This document shows, in pieces, positions 1-12,890 of a stretch of 64,000 nucleotides of DNA. The notes under the pieces were generated by a model that was not told where the DNA came from, made no database searches, and saw only the letters and a program-made list of their open reading frames with translations. Each line of letters opens with the position of its first letter. The stretch's first letter is position 1. Location: positions 17,172,053 through 17,236,052 of the forward strand of contig CM053335.1 in the NCBI GenBank assembly GCA_028583605.1, given 5' to 3'. The position numbers and the translations under genes are program-made. The stretch comes from Dastarcus helophoroides (lineage: Eukaryota; Arthropoda; Insecta; Coleoptera; Bothrideridae).

Positions 1-2940
1 TCGAGAAAAAGTCAAAATTTTGATGGTAAAAGGCCAAACTTTTCAAAAAACAACGGGAATTTCAAAAAATTCCAATTTTTCAAAGTCAAAGTTTTTAGGA
101 TAAAAAGTTATTTTATTTGACAAAAATGAACATTTTGAAACAAACCTCGGTTCTCAAAAATCTCGAACTCCCAGAAAAAGGCAGAATTTGGATGATAAAA
201 AGTCAAACTTTTAAAAAAAGAGCAGGAATTTCGAAAAAACCTAATATTTCAAAGTCGAATTTTCGATGCCAAAAGTCAGTTTTTTTTTGATAAAAATGGG
301 AATCCTGAAAAAAGTTCAAGTTCTAAAAAGTCTCGAACTTCAAGAAAAAGTTGAAATTTTGATGGTAAAAGCTCGAACTTTTCAACAAAGAGCAGAAGTT
401 TGGAAAAATTCCAACTTTTCAAAGTCGAATTTTTGATGCTAAAAGGTCAGTTTCCTTTGGAAAAAATGGAACTTTTGAAAGAAGCCCATGTCTTGAAAAT
501 TCTCAAGTTTCGAAGAAAAGTTAAAATTTTGATGGTAAAAGGTCAAAAACTTTTTAAAAAACGGTGAGAATTTCAAAAAATTCTAATTTTTCAAAGGCTA
601 ATTTTTTAGGATAAAAGGTCATTTTATTTGGAGAAAATGAACATTTTGAAACAAGTCTCGACTCTTGAAAATCTCGAACTTCCAGAAAAAGTCAAAATTT
701 TGATGGTAAAAAGTCAAACTTTTTAAAAAAGAGCGGGAATTTCAAAAAATTCCAATTTTTCAAAGACGAATTTTTGATACTAAAAGACCAGTTTCCTTTG
801 GAAAAAATGGAACTTTGAAAAAAGCCCATGTCCTAAAAATTCTCAAGCTTTGAGAAAAAGTCAACATTTTGATGCTCAAATGTCAAACTTTTCAAAAAAG
901 AGCGAGAATTTCAAAAAATTCCAATTTTTCAAAGTCAAAGTTTTTAAGATGAAAGGTTATTTTATTTAGAAAAAATGAACATTTTGAAACAAGTCTCGGT
1001 TCTTAAAAAACTCAAACTTTGAGAAAAAGACGAAGTTTTGATGGTAAAAGGTCAAACTTTTCAAATTAGTGAGAAAATTTCAAAAAATTCGAATTTTTCA
1101 AAGGCGAAATTTCGATGATAAAAAGTCAGTTTTTTTTAATAAAAATGGAAATTTTGAAAAAAGTTTAAATCCTGAAAAATCTTGAACTTCGAGAAAAAAT
1201 CGAAATTTTGATGTTAAAAGGTCCAACTCTTTAAAAAAAGAGAGGGAATTTCAGAAAATTCCAATTTTTCAAAGTCAAATTTTTTAGGATAAAAGGTCGT
1301 TTTATTTGGAAAAAATGAACATATTGAAACAAGCCTCGGTTCTTAAAAATCTTGAACTTCCAGAAAAAGGCAGAATTTGGATGGTAAAAGGTCAAACTTT
1401 TTAAAAAAGAGCGGGAATTTCAAAAAATTTCAATTTTTTAAAGTCGAATTTTTGATGCTAAATGTCCGTTTTTTTTTGTAAAAATGAGAATCTTAAAAAA
1501 AGCTCATGTGCGAAAAATCTCAAACTTCGAGAAAAAGTCGAAATTTTGATGGTAAAAGCTCCAATTTTTTAACAAAGAGCGAAAATTTTGAAAAATTCCA
1601 ACTTTTTAAAGTCGAATTTTTAATGCTAAAAAGTCAGTTTTCTTTGAAAAAAATGAAACTTTTGAAAGAAGCCCATGTCCTGAAAATTCTCAAGTTTCGA
1701 GGAACAGTCAAAATTTTGATGGTAAAAGGTCAAAAACTTTTCAAAAAACGGTGAGAATTTCAAAAAATTCTAATTTTTCAAAGGCAAATTTTTTAGGATA
1801 AAAGGTCGTTTTATTTGGAGAAAATGAACATTTTGAAACAAGTCTCGACTCTTGAAAATCTCGAACTTCCAGAAAAAGGCAGAATTTGGATGGTAAAAAG
1901 TCAAACTTTTTAAAAAGTAGCGGGAATTTCAAAAAATTCCAATTTTTCAAAGACGAATTTTTGATGCTAAAAGACCAGTTTCCTTTGGAAAAAATGGAAC
2001 TTTTGAAAAAAGCTCATGTCCTAAAAATTCTCAAGCTTTGAGAAAAAGTCAACATTTTGATGGTAAAATGTCTAACTTTTCAAAAAACAGCGAAAATTTC
2101 AAAAAAATTCCAATTTTTCAAAGTCAAATTTTTGAGGATAAAAGGTCATTTTATTTGGAAAAAATAAACATTTGAAACAAGTCTCAGTTCTTAAAAATCT
2201 CGAACTTCCAGAAAAAAGCAGAGTTTAGATGGTAAAGGTCAAACTTTTCAAAAATGGGCGGGAATTTAAAAAAAATCCAATTTTTTAAAGTCAAATTTTT
2301 GATGCTAAAAGGTTAGTTTTCTTTGGAAAAACATGGAACTTTTGAAAGCAGCCCATGTCCTGAAAATTCTCAAGCTTTCAGAAAAAGTCAAAATTTTGAT
2401 GATAAAAGGTCAGACTTTTCATACAACAGCGGGAATTTCAAAAAATTCCAATTTTTCAAAGTCAAATTTTTTAAGATAAAAGGTCCTTTTATTTAGAAAA
2501 AATGAACATTTTGAAACAAGTCTCGGTTCTTAAAAATCTCGAACTTCCAGAAAAAGGCAAAATTTGGATAGTAAAAGGTCAAACTTTTAAAAAAAATAGC
2601 GGAAATTTCAGAAACATCCAATTTTTAAAGTCAAATTTTTGATGCTAAAAGGTTAGTTTTTTTTTTGTAAAAAACGGGAATCTTGAAAAAAGTTCAAGTC
2701 CTGAAAAACCTCGAACTTCGAGAAAAAGTCGAAATTTTAATGGTAACAGCTCGAACCTTTTAACAAAGAGCGGGAATTTCAAAAAATTCCAATTTTTTAA
2801 AGTCGAATTTTTGATGCTAAAAGGTCAGTTTTCTCTAGAAAAAATGGAAATTTAGAAAAAAGCCCAAGTTCTAAAATATCTCGAAACTTCGAGAGAAAGT
2901 CGTAATTTTGATGGTAAAACGTCGAAATTTTCAAAAAAAA
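1..2940. repeat. ~170-bp satellite with a 7-monomer (~1,187-bp) higher-order unit
   Basis: The phrase ttttgatggtaaaaggtc recurs about every 170 bases (near 18, 190, 360, 528, 698, 864, 1036, 1206...). Each monomer is two related halves, since gtcgaatttttgatgctaaa recurs 74 bases after gtcaaaattttgatggtaaa. Variant-specific phrases repeat at ~1,187-base spacing, for example cttccagaaaaagg (162, 1351, 2538) and ggtcaaaaacttttt (541, 1728). Open frames here are by-products. Confidence 0.85.
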
Positions 2941-4540
2941 CAGTGCAATCTTTAAGAAATTTTATTTTTCAAAAGGTTGGAAATTTTCAAAAAAAGAAGT
3001 AAATATTTTTAAATAAAAGTCAAATTCACGTAAAAACCAAAACTTTGGCTTGTACGATAAATCAAAATGGGAAAAATCAACATTTTTGAATAACGAAAAG
3101 TAGAAATTTCCAAAAAATAAATCAACAATTCGAAATTTTCAAGAAACTGCGAATTTTTCAAAAAATTAAAATACAAAAATTTCAAGTTACGAGTTCGAGT
3201 CGAAATTAAAAAAAAAAACTGAAAGTTTTTAATGTCATGTAATTATGAAAAGCCGCCCTTTTCCCAAAAGTTAGAAATTCCCAAAAAGAAGTAGAATTTT
3301 TCAAATAGGAGTCAAATTTACGTAAAAGTCAAAATTTCGAGAGAAAAATCGAAATTTTCGAAAAACGAAAATTAGAAATTTCCAAAAAGAAGTAGAATTT
3401 TTCAAATAGGAGTCAAATTTACGTAAAAGTCAAAATTTCGAGAGAAAAATCGAAATTTTCAAAAAACGAAAATTAGAAATTTCCAAAAAAGAAATCAGTA
3501 ATTTGAAAGTTTCAAGAAACTGCGAATTTTTCAAAAAGTTTAACCAAAAAATTTGAAGTTTCGAATTCGAGTCGAAATTTTCAATCTCGTAATTTTGAAA
3601 AAGGGTCGTAATATCCAAAACATTCCAAGTTTCGAAAAATCTGCAAATTTCGAGAGAAGATCGAAAATTTTATGGCACAAGGTCGAAATTTTCAAGGAAA
3701 AGTGGAAATTTTGAAGAATCCAATTTTTAAAAAAGTAGAATTTTTGATGCTAAAAGGTTGGTCTATTTAGAAAAAATGAAAATTTTGAAAAGAGTCCGAG
3801 TTCTGAAAAATCTCTAAGCTTCTAGAAAAAGTTGGAATTTTGATGGTAAAAGATCAAAATTTTCAGGGTAACTTCAAAAGGTTGCATTTTTTCCAAAAGT
3901 TAGAAATCTCCAAAAAAAGAAGTAGATTTTTTCAAATAAGAGTCAAATTTAGGTAAAAGTCAAAACTTCGAGAGAAAAATCGAAATTTTTGAACAAAGAA
4001 AAGTAGAAATTTTAAAAAAATAAATCAACAATTCGAAATTTTCAAGAAATTGTGAATTTTTCAAAAAGTTTAACCAAAAAATTTGAAGTTTCGAATTCGA
4101 GTCGAAATTTTCAATCTCGTAATTTTGAAAAAGGGTCGTAATATCCAAAACATTCCAAGTTTCGAAAAATCTGAAAATTTCGAGAGAAGATCGAAAATTT
4201 TATGGCACAAGGTCGAAATTTTCAAGGAAAAGTGGAAATTTTGAAGAATCCAATTTTAAAAAAGTAGAATTTTTGATGCTAAAAGGTTGGTCTATTTAGA
4301 AAAAATGAAAATTTTGAAAAGAGTCCGAGTTCTGAAAAATCTCTAAGCTTCAAGAAAAAGTTGGAATTTTGATGGTAAAAGATCAAAATATTCAGGGTAA
4401 CTTCAAAAGGTTGCATTTTTTCCAAAAGGTAGAAATCTCCAAAAAAAGAAGTAGATTTTTTTAAATAAGAGTCAAATTTCAAAGTCAAAACTTCGAGAGA
4501 AAAATCGAAATTTTTGAAGTCAAAATTTTTAAAAAAGGTG
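2941..4540. repeat. AT-rich satellite with a ~530-bp tandem unit
   Basis: Blocks beginning near 3360, 3890 and 4420 share the order: gaagtagattttttcaaata, gtcaaatttacgtaaaagtc, cgagagaaaaatcg. Short open frames at 3430-3618 and 3960-4148 are almost the same at exactly 530 bases apart. The left part (2941-3300) is a more diverged copy. No gene is visible. Confidence 0.8.
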
Positions 4541-4543
4541 AAT

Positions 4544-4716
4544 TTTGGTGCAACGGATTGGTCCTTGGTTATCTTGTTTTGTCCCCTGAAACCTCTAACG
4601 CGTTTCGACAGCCAAGCTGTCATCTTCAGAGAGATAACAGACGTTAGAGCAACCTTTGCTGTGTTTTTTAATTTTTATTGGTTTCAGGGGACAAGATTTG
4701 TATTCCAATTTTTAAA
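4544..4716. repeat. Dispersed fold-back element, family A
   Basis: One end reads tggtccttggttatc...gtcccctgaaacc and the other gtttcaggggacaagatttg, an inverted repeat of each other. The middle carries acgcgtttcgacagccaag and its partial reverse. Same family as 20697-20781, 31732-31945, 32795-32885, 42031-42422 and 47745-47808. Size and inverted ends suggest a non-autonomous DNA element. Confidence 0.65.
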
Positions 4717-4749
4717 AAAGTTGAAATTTAGAACATCTGAATTTTGACA

Positions 4750-7140
4750 GTTGTATCCAAGTCCGATTGTACTACCCAACTACCCAACTTTTCTACACTG
4801 ACGAATCAATAATAATAACCGTTGAACTTCAGTACTCTATGCAGAGCACGTCCGTAATTCGAAATCCCATGTGGCCGGTAATAAAATCTATTCATTCGAA
4901 TAAACACGGAAATGAGGCTCTCTAGCTAAAGTGGGATTAATAAGCGCCCAAAGCTCCCCAGCTTCAAACAATTGCTCCACCTGAGATAAGTTTGGAAAAT
5001 GAATTATGGGGGCGCGAATGGCGAAATTAATAAGCGAGGAAGTGAATTTGGCCAGAACAAAAGATAAAATTGGTGTTTTCTTGCGATAATTTCCTCGCAA
5101 TTAAAACCTCTAATGGGATTTTAGTGCCAGATTATGAAGACGAATGTTATGGGTTAACACGTTTTAACCTTGACAGTGACAGCCCATAAAATCGAGCTAC
5201 TTTAGTATCACTAATAACATAAAAATATTATTGCATTTCAGCTTGTAAAACTGGATATGGAAATGACTTTTTGTTACGTAAATCGTTAAAGTCAGTAACT
5301 TTTTTTGAGAGTCGAGTCAATGAAAGAGTTGCTAAAACGATATGCAGTTTTCTGTCATTTGAATTGGATGCAAATTAGATGTAAATGCAAAAAAATGATG
5401 AATCAGAATCTTATTAATTAAACGTGAAATATAAATAATACGAGAGTTGGATAGTTAATGGTCGAGATGACGCATATTACTTCAGCCTTGACTTGAATGC
5501 CAATAACTTGTGGGAAAGTTAACTCGAGTATAACTTGGGCATTTTGACCCGCTTTCTTCCAAACAAATGACGGGCTTTGACTGACATTATCCCCAAATAA
5601 TCACTCGAAGGCTTCTTATATTATTAAATTTCTTTTTCCCAACGTTTCAGCCAAAAATATCCTGTAATTAGTGATTACTCAAAAGGAAACACGTTTTTTT
5701 GCGGTTATTGCACGTATGTGTTCCTCATAACATTAAAATCGAATGCCATTTATATTTTATGACGTAACAAAAGTGGGGCTGACGTTACATAGTTATTTGT
5801 CCCAAATTGACAATTTTTCCAACCATCTAATTCTTGATTTAGACTAAAATTTTGATTTTTTTAAAAACTCTGTCGAAGTTGAATTTGATTCGCATTTTTT
5901 GAGTAAAACTTAATGTACATTTTCACCCCCTTGGGGGCCGATTTTCGAAAAATGCTTTACTTGGGTTACGCAAAAGCCTACGTTATTTAAGAAATTCTTA
6001 AACAAAATTTTACGCTTTTAGTCTTCCAGACCACCGGTTTAGGCTGTTCGTTGTCTGGCAGTCACTGTTTAGAGTTTTATTAAGTGTAATGTTCGTCGTC
6101 CCGTTTAGGTATAACCAAGTTCTAATGTAATTTACCTCAAAGGGGGGTTAATTTTCCGGTGCTTAATCTCAAATGGAAGCAATATCAAGACAGAATCAAC
6201 CAACTAATTACTGTTGTATGTTGTATTGGCACTAAGCAGCACAGTGCCAATCGATCGCAGTTGAATTAACACAAACTGGTCTTGAATAAACAATAAGTGG
6301 CATATAGTAAATTCTATAACAAGACAAAAGGGGACAGTGATCAAAATAAACCTATCGAATCTGACATTACTAATTTTCCCAATTTAACAATCCTATCTTT
6401 TGCTTTCATAAAATTAGAAACAATTCGATTGTTATCTGAAACAATTCGATTGTTACCTTATCTACCAATGTTAAATGTTAAAAGTTTACAATCACTGAAT
6501 ATTATTCATACTACTTGTATCGTTAACGTGACGAAGTTATAAGAAATTTCACGGATGACCTAGCAAATCATTCTTTATTGATATATCTCAACAGAAGCGA
6601 CTAAGTTTACCCTACATCCTTGACAATTTTTCTTCCTGCAACCCTCTCGAAAATGATTAATGGTCGCCTTTCAAACTCGCTTACACGGAAAAAATTTAGG
6701 CGCAAAAGCGCCCGACATTTTTATATAAATTCTCGAGGAAAATGATGTCTGGAACGTTTCTAAACTTCCGCATAAGAGAACCGGGAAACAAGAAACATTT
6801 TTAATAAAAATGCCCACCCCACTCTAATGCTTTCGTACTTCTTAATACGTTTGTTTTCCCGCCGCACTTACGTAAGATGCATTTGAAACTCAAATTTGTT
6901 TTAAGGGGATACCGAATGGAAATTCTCTTATTATGTCATTGTGAAAGCTTTCAGCCTTCGTTCGTTTACAGTGGAATTTCAACGCTTTCCACAAGTGCAA
7001 AATGGGGGTAAGTTAACTGACAAAACATTGGCCTTAACAACTGAATCGATGATCGATAACCGAAAACATCAACGTGATGGCCAACAATCGAATAGCGCCA
7101 CTCGCGTGTGCAATGATATTTAGAGAGAGAAAAAAATGAC
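4750..7140. other. Unique AT-rich DNA, no gene recognised
   Basis: No repeated structure and no exon I can support. An open minus-strand stretch at 4888-5100 is the longest, but it lacks coding character. Confidence 0.5.
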
Positions 7141-7159
7141 ATAAATGTCATCATTTTTT

Positions 7160-8880
7160 ATTTAAAGTTAAAACTTTAAATAGCGTTGTTAGTACAATCG
7201 ACTTCGACTGAATAAGTAGCCTAAAGTATGCAAGAGAAAGCAATCTACATTTTAGTGAAAATTTCATCAAAATCGGTTCAGTCGTTTTCGAGATAAGGCA
7301 GCACAAACACTCGGACACTGTTTGTCCAAGTGTTTGTGCGGGCTTATCTCCAAAACGACTGAACCGATTTTGATGAAATTTTCACCGAAATTATAAAAAC
7401 ATCTGCACTAAATATTTACATTACCTAGAAATGATATAGACGTAAAAAGAAGTAGTTATTTTTAGGTCAAACGTTTCAATAGCTTGTCAGCGACAATTAA
7501 TAGATTTAGATGCTTCAAATTGCTGCAAAGGGTACGCTGTTGTTTGATACATTACCCAATTTATTATCAGCCAGCTGATATCTTAAAATGTATGAGAATT
7601 AACCGTAAATAAAATTGTTAGCACGGTTGACTTCGACTGAATAAGTAGCCTAAAGTATGTACAAGAAAACAGTCTACATTTTAGTGAAAATTTCATCAAA
7701 ATCGGTTCAGTCGTTTTCGAGATAAGCCAGCACAAACACTCGGACACTGTTTGTCCCAGTGTTTGTGCGGGCTTATCTCCAAAACGACTGAACCGATTTT
7801 GATAAAATTTTCACCAAAATTCTGAAAATATCTGCACTGAGTATTTACATTACCTAAAAATGATATAGACTTAAAAAGAAGTAGTTATTTTTAGGTCAAA
7901 CGTTTCAATAGCTTGTCAGAGACAATCAATAGATTTAGATGCTTCAAATTGCTGCAAAGGGTACGCTGTTGTTTGATACATTACCCAATTTATTATCAGC
8001 CAGCTGATATCTTAAAATGTATGAGAATTAACCGTAAATAAAATTGTTAGCACGGTTGACTTCGACTGAATAAGTAGCCTAAAGTATGTACAAGAAAACA
8101 GTCTACATTTTAGTGAAAATTTCATCAAAATCGGTTCAGTCGTTTTCGAGATAAGCCAGCACAAACACTCGGACACTGTTTGTCCCAGTGTTTGTGCGGG
8201 CTTATCTCCAAAACGACTGAACCGATTTTGATAAAATTTTCACCAAAATTCTGAAAATATCTGTACTGAGTATTTACATTACCTAAAAATGATATAGACG
8301 TAAAAAGAAGTAGTTATTTTTAGGTCAAACGTTTCAATAGCTTGTCAGAGACAATCAATAGATTTAGATGCTTCAAATTGCTGCAAAGGGTACGCTGTTG
8401 TTTGATACATTACCCAATTTATTATCAGCCAGCTGATATCTTAAAATGTATGAGAATTAACCGTAAATAAATTGTTAGCACGGTTGACTTCGACTGAATA
8501 AGTAGCCTAAAGTATGTACAAGAAAACAGTCTACATTTTAGTGAAAATTTCATCAAAATCGGTTCAGTCGTTTTCGAGATAAGCCAGCACAAACACTCGG
8601 ACACTGTTTGTCCCAGTGTTTGTGCGGGCTTATCTCCAAAACGACTGAACTAATTTTGATAAAATTTTCACCAAAATTCTGAAAATATCTGCACTGAGTA
8701 TTTACATTACCTAAAAATGATATAGACGTAAAAAGAAGTAGTTATTTTTAGGTCAAACGTTTCAATTTTATTTTTACCATAGATATAGATGTTTCAAATG
8801 CTGCAAAGCGTGCGCTGTTATTTGATACATTATGCAATTTATTATTAGCCAGCTGATATTTTAAATCTGATTTTTATGAC
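7160..8880. repeat. 429-bp tandem array, each unit with a long palindrome
   Basis: The phrase atcggttcagtcgttttc recurs at 7272, 7701, 8130 and 8558, then 8986. Every unit contains an imperfect inverted repeat with arms of about 70 bases: aatttcatcaaaatcggtt...cacaaacactcggacac, then its reverse complement. The last copy is diverged and marks the change to the 307-bp form. Confidence 0.88.
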
Positions 8881-9241
8881 ATTTAACCTTGAATAAAATT
8901 GTTAACATGGTTAACTTCGACTGAATAAGTAGCCCTAAAGTATGTACGAAGAAGGAGTCTACATTTTAGTGAAAATTTCATCAAAATCGGTTCAGTCGTT
9001 TTCGAAATAAACCCGCACAAACACTCGGACACTTTATGTCCGAGTGTTTGTGAGTTCTTATCTCAAAAACGACTGGGCCGATTTTGATGAAATTTTCACC
9101 AAAATGTAGACTGTTTCCTCGTACATACTTAAGGCTACTTATTCAGTTGAAATTAACAAGTGTTTACAATTTTATTTTAGGTTAAATATCATAAAAATCA
9201 TAATTTAAAATTTCTGATGACTAATAATCGTTTTTAGGTTT

Positions 9242-9281
<40 letters not shown>

Positions 9282-10420
9282 TCAGTACCGATGTTTTAGA
9301 ATTTTGGTGAACATTTCATCAAAATCGGTTCAGTCGTTTTCGAGATAAGCCCGCACAAACACTCGGACACTTTATGTCCGAGTGTTTGTGCGTTCTTATC
9401 TCAAAAACGACTGGGCCGATTTTGATGAAATTTTCACCAAAATGTAGACTGTTTCCTCGTACATACTTTAGGCTACTTATTCAGTCGAAATCAACTGTGT
9501 TAACAATTTTATTTTAGGTTAAATATCATAAAAATCAGAATTTAAAATATCTGCTGACTAATAATCGTTTTTAGGTTATATAAATACTCAGTACCGATGT
9601 TTCTAGAATTTTGGTGAACATTTCATCAAAATCGGTTCAGTCGTTTTCGAGATAAGCCCGCACAAACACTCGGACACTTTATGTCCGAGTGTTTGTGCGT
9701 TCTTATCTCGAAAACGACTGGGCCGATTTTGACGAAATTTTCACCAAAATGTAGACTGTTTCCTCGTACATACTTTAGGCTACTTATTCAGTCGAAATCA
9801 ACTGTGTTAACAATTTTATTTTAGGTTAAATATCATAAAAATCAGAATTTAAAATATCTGCTGACTAATAATCGTTTTTAGGTTATATAAATACTCAGTA
9901 CCGATGTTTCTAGAATTTTGGTGAACATTTCATCAAAATCGGTTCAGTCGTTTTCGAGATAAGCCCGCACAAACACTCGGACACTGTATGTCCGAGTGTT
10001 TGTGCGTTCTTATCTCAAAAACGACTGGGCCGATTTTGATGAAATTTTCACCAAAATGTAGATTGTGTCGTCGTACATACTTTAGGCTACTTATTCAGTC
10101 GAAATCAACTGTGTTAACAATTTTATTTTAGGTTAATATCCTAAAAATCAGAATTTAAAATATCTGCTGACTAACTAACAATCGTTTTTAGGTTATATAA
10201 ATACTCGGTACCGATGTTTTTAGAATTTTGGTGAACATTTCATCAAAATCGGTTCAGTCGTTTTCGAGATAAGCCCGCACAAACACTAGGACACTGTCTG
10301 TCCGAGTGTTTGTGCGTTCTTATCTCGAAAACGACTGGACCGATTTTGATGAAATTTTCATTAACATTCTAAAAAACATCTGTATTGGCTATTTATATGA
10401 TGTTATATTATGTTATATTA
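8881..10420. repeat. 307-bp tandem array with the same palindromic core
   Basis: The core phrase recurs at 9324, 9631, 9938 and 10248 (307, 307, 310). The palindrome is shared with the 429-bp array, but the spacer differs (taggttatataaatactcagtaccgatg). The first spacer has grown by a TA microsatellite at 9240-9282. Remnants of the 429-bp spacer (tgctgcaaagcgtgcgctgt) return at 10500-10560. Confidence 0.85.
9240..9282. repeat. (TA)n microsatellite
   Basis: A run of alternating T and A inside one spacer of the 307-bp array. Confidence 0.9.
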
Positions 10421-10950
10421 TATTAAAATAAGATAAGCTTATGAAAAAGTAGATGTTTTGAAGTCAGAGATATTTTAATTTTATTTTTAATATAGATGCT
10501 TCAACTGCTGCAAAGCGTGCGCTGTTAGTCGATACACTACGCAATTTATTATCAGCCAGCTATCTTAACGGATTAAATGAAGACTTCCTGGTGATACAAA
10601 GTTAGAGATAAGGCAGCAAATGATTGATTGCTCTTCTTGGCGGGCAAATTTCTCGGTGGAATCGAAGTTGCTGTCACCACCTCTAACTTGTTATTATCCC
10701 CCCGAGAACTTAATTGAATCTAATTTAAACGGATGATTTCACCAGCCTGAAATTCTCGGTTAATTGCCGGTGTTGGAGCATAACGATTCCCTCTTTCATC
10801 TGTTCGATTGTTACCTCTTAAGTGGATTCATTAGGAAAAATTTAATTGGTGCTTGAATTGCAAATTGGTCGGTTTGTTTGCGAAATGATGATGGGGGAAG
10901 GCAGTCTTGTTTATTAAGTTCATGCCCCACCTCTGTTTTACCCATTCCAG

Positions 10951-11076
10951 GAAATTGTGCTCGAGCTTCCAAGGGACGAAGTAGAAGAAATTCCGAATAA
11001 CAGCAAAGTTTTTGTCTTGGATCCAGAGTGGAAGCTTTCACTGGAAACAATTCAATTACGAACGAAATTTTTTTGA
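10951..11076 (+). CDS. Probable terminal exon of an unidentified plus-strand gene
   Basis: A strong 3' splice site (tctgttttacccattccag) ends at 10950. The next 41 codons read EIVLELPRDEVEEIPNNSKV, then FVLDPEWKLSLETIQLRTKF, and end in TGA at 11074-11076. The charge pattern and codon choice look like real coding sequence and not AT-rich noise. I do not recognise the protein, and no convincing upstream exon was found between 4.7 and 10.9 kb. It is convergent with the secreted-protein exon at 11.7 kb. Confidence 0.42.
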   Translation, partial: EIVLELPRDEVEEIPNNSKVFVLDPEWKLSLETIQLRTKFF

Positions 11077-11460
11077 CACAATTTCTAAAACAGATTAATT
11101 TTTGTTGGCCACATGATGAGGGAAGGAGGTGAGAACTAACCCCCAACTTTTTTTGTCCAATTAAATGATGTCTGGTGTCATTTCGTTGAAAATTTTTTCT
11201 GAAATTGGTTTTACATAGACGTTTTTGGTTTTTTCTTTATATTGTTTTTGATAACTCCAGAACCAGATAATGCGTTGTTAAGTCGTTAAAAAGCTCTTTT
11301 CAACGAGGGGTCACATGACATGGAAAAATTAAAAAGTCGCTCCCTCGTAGGGTGAAAATACACATTAAATAAAAATTGATCAGTTTTAGAAATTTGGTTG
11401 GAAAAATTTGGTTCAATTTTATTGAATATATTTCGGTTAAAGTTTTGACCCTGTACAATA

Positions 11461-11508
11461 TAATAATACAATAATATTAATAATAATAATAATAATAATT
11501 AATAAAAG
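11461..11508. repeat. (AAT)n microsatellite
   Basis: Repeated taa/aat triplets, AT-only, between the two orphan exons. Confidence 0.8.
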
Positions 11509-11695
11509 CAGTTCTATTAGGAATGTCCTCCACCTTCTAGATACGATATTGTTTTTGTATCTTATGTATCAGTAAGTGTCAATTGCATGGATTCAACGAT
11601 GTAAGCATATGACAATAAATGATTATCATCAGCGGCACTTATTCTATTTACAAAGTAAATATTGTCGTTGCACAGCTGAGCAAAGTTAATCTCAC

Positions 11696-11870
11696 CTGAC
11701 GTTCGAATATCGTCGTTGTGGAACACAAGCCACAAGGAGAAGAAATGGTCGATACCCAGATTGGCGGTGAGTTGACCGTCGATGCCAGATGTATTCGGAA
11801 GTTTAACAACCCCCTGTACACGCACTGTTATTAACCCGAGTGTAAAGAGCAACCCGGCGAATGGGATCAT
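11696..11870 (-). CDS. First coding exon of an unidentified secreted or membrane protein
   Basis: ATG at 11870-11868 begins MIPFAGLLFTLGLITVRVQG, a good signal peptide (hydrophobic core, small residues before the expected cleavage). It continues VVKLPNTSGIDGQLTANLGI, then FFSLWLVFHNDDIRTS. A strong donor (TCAG|GTGAGA) ends it at 11696 in phase 1. The frame stays open past the donor, but the splice signal is near consensus. Upstream 5' sequence (11871-12080) is relatively GC-rich, with a TCAGT word at 11917-11913 (minus). I do not recognise the family. The next exon would lie left of 11.7 kb and was not found. Confidence 0.5.
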
Positions 11871-12251
11871 GTTGAGCGTGGTGCAGCGCCTCACTCTACA
11901 GCACAATATCAACTGATACAAACGCGTTCCGACAGTCCGACACACCGACAGCAGCACCGACAGAAAGGAAGGAGACACAACATCGTGTTTTGCGCGCTCT
12001 AGACCCTTCCTTCATCCATTCACGGAGATTGTCGGCTCTGTCTATAATCGATCCACTGTCTACGGGGGAATTTCGCAATTAGTGCATCATCAGAGAACGA
12101 CGAGAATGCCCCAGCATCAGAGTACGTTCAAATTGTTGTTCTTCAGCAACTCGTATTTCTACACCAGTCGGGATCATTCTATGACGGAAATCGATCCTGT
12201 TTTTGAAGTGAAAACTTTTTTAGACTCGTTGGATGACTTTTGGTAGGATAG

Positions 12252-12385
12252 CGTCACCATCACGCGTCACCATCACGCGTCACCATCACGCGTCACCATC
12301 ACGCGTCACCATCAAGAGTCACCATCAAGCGTCACCATCACGCGTCACCATCAAGCGTCATCATCACGCGTCACCATCACGCATT
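12252..12385. repeat. 13-bp minisatellite (cgcgtcaccatca)
   Basis: About ten copies of cgcgtcaccatca, some changed to aagcgtcaccatca. GC-rich against an AT-rich background. The translated HHH/ASPS pattern is a by-product. Confidence 0.85.
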
Positions 12386-12649
12386 AGCAATATGCTCAAC
12401 GTTAACAGTATAAATCGCTGCTGCGCTTATAAAAGGGGTCAAACTGTTGTGAAAATGAGTTGAAGTCGTTTTCCTAAAAGATTTGTTTTCTTTCACTTTT
12501 TCTTCAGATGAATTTTGCTCTTTGTGTTATAACATACTGATTTATTGGCTCTTCTGATTCGATTATTTGTAGTTCTTGTACTTTTACAGTTTCTCCTAAA
12601 ATGTGTTCTGGTATGGCTGACATACCGAACTGTTGTTCCCTTCACCAAT

Positions 12650-12890
12650 GTTTTGTGGTTGATTCTCCAACATTCTTTCAGAAGCTGTGGTATCATTGAC
12701 ATAGTAAGTGTTCTTCTTCGTTGAATTTTTCTTTATGTATGAAGATGGGCGAAATAAAAAACACTTTGAGTAGTTATTCGAATGTGGCTTAAATCCATCT
12801 CGAAAATCTTCAATCTTTTAAGAAAAAAAAATGAAGTTAAAATATGTCAAAGCTGTACTTATTTTGACATACACATGCAAGAGGAAACAG
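12650..12890. repeat. Left copy of a direct repeat flanking the palindrome array
   Basis: Shares ordered phrases with 16185-16440: cagaa.ctgtgg, gtgttcttcttcg, gatgggcgaaataaa, cactttgagtagt, ggcttaaatccatctcg, tcttcaatctttt, gtcaaagctgtact. Divergence is moderate, with small indels. Confidence 0.75.

Noticed and set aside
4888..5100. Minus-strand 70-residue frame as an exon
   Set aside because: No convincing acceptor/donor pair and no recognisable motif; AT-driven codons.
7160..10420. Palindromic units as ordinary terminal-inverted-repeat transposons
   Set aside because: Units are tandem with constant spacers and no target duplications, so they behave as a satellite whatever their origin.
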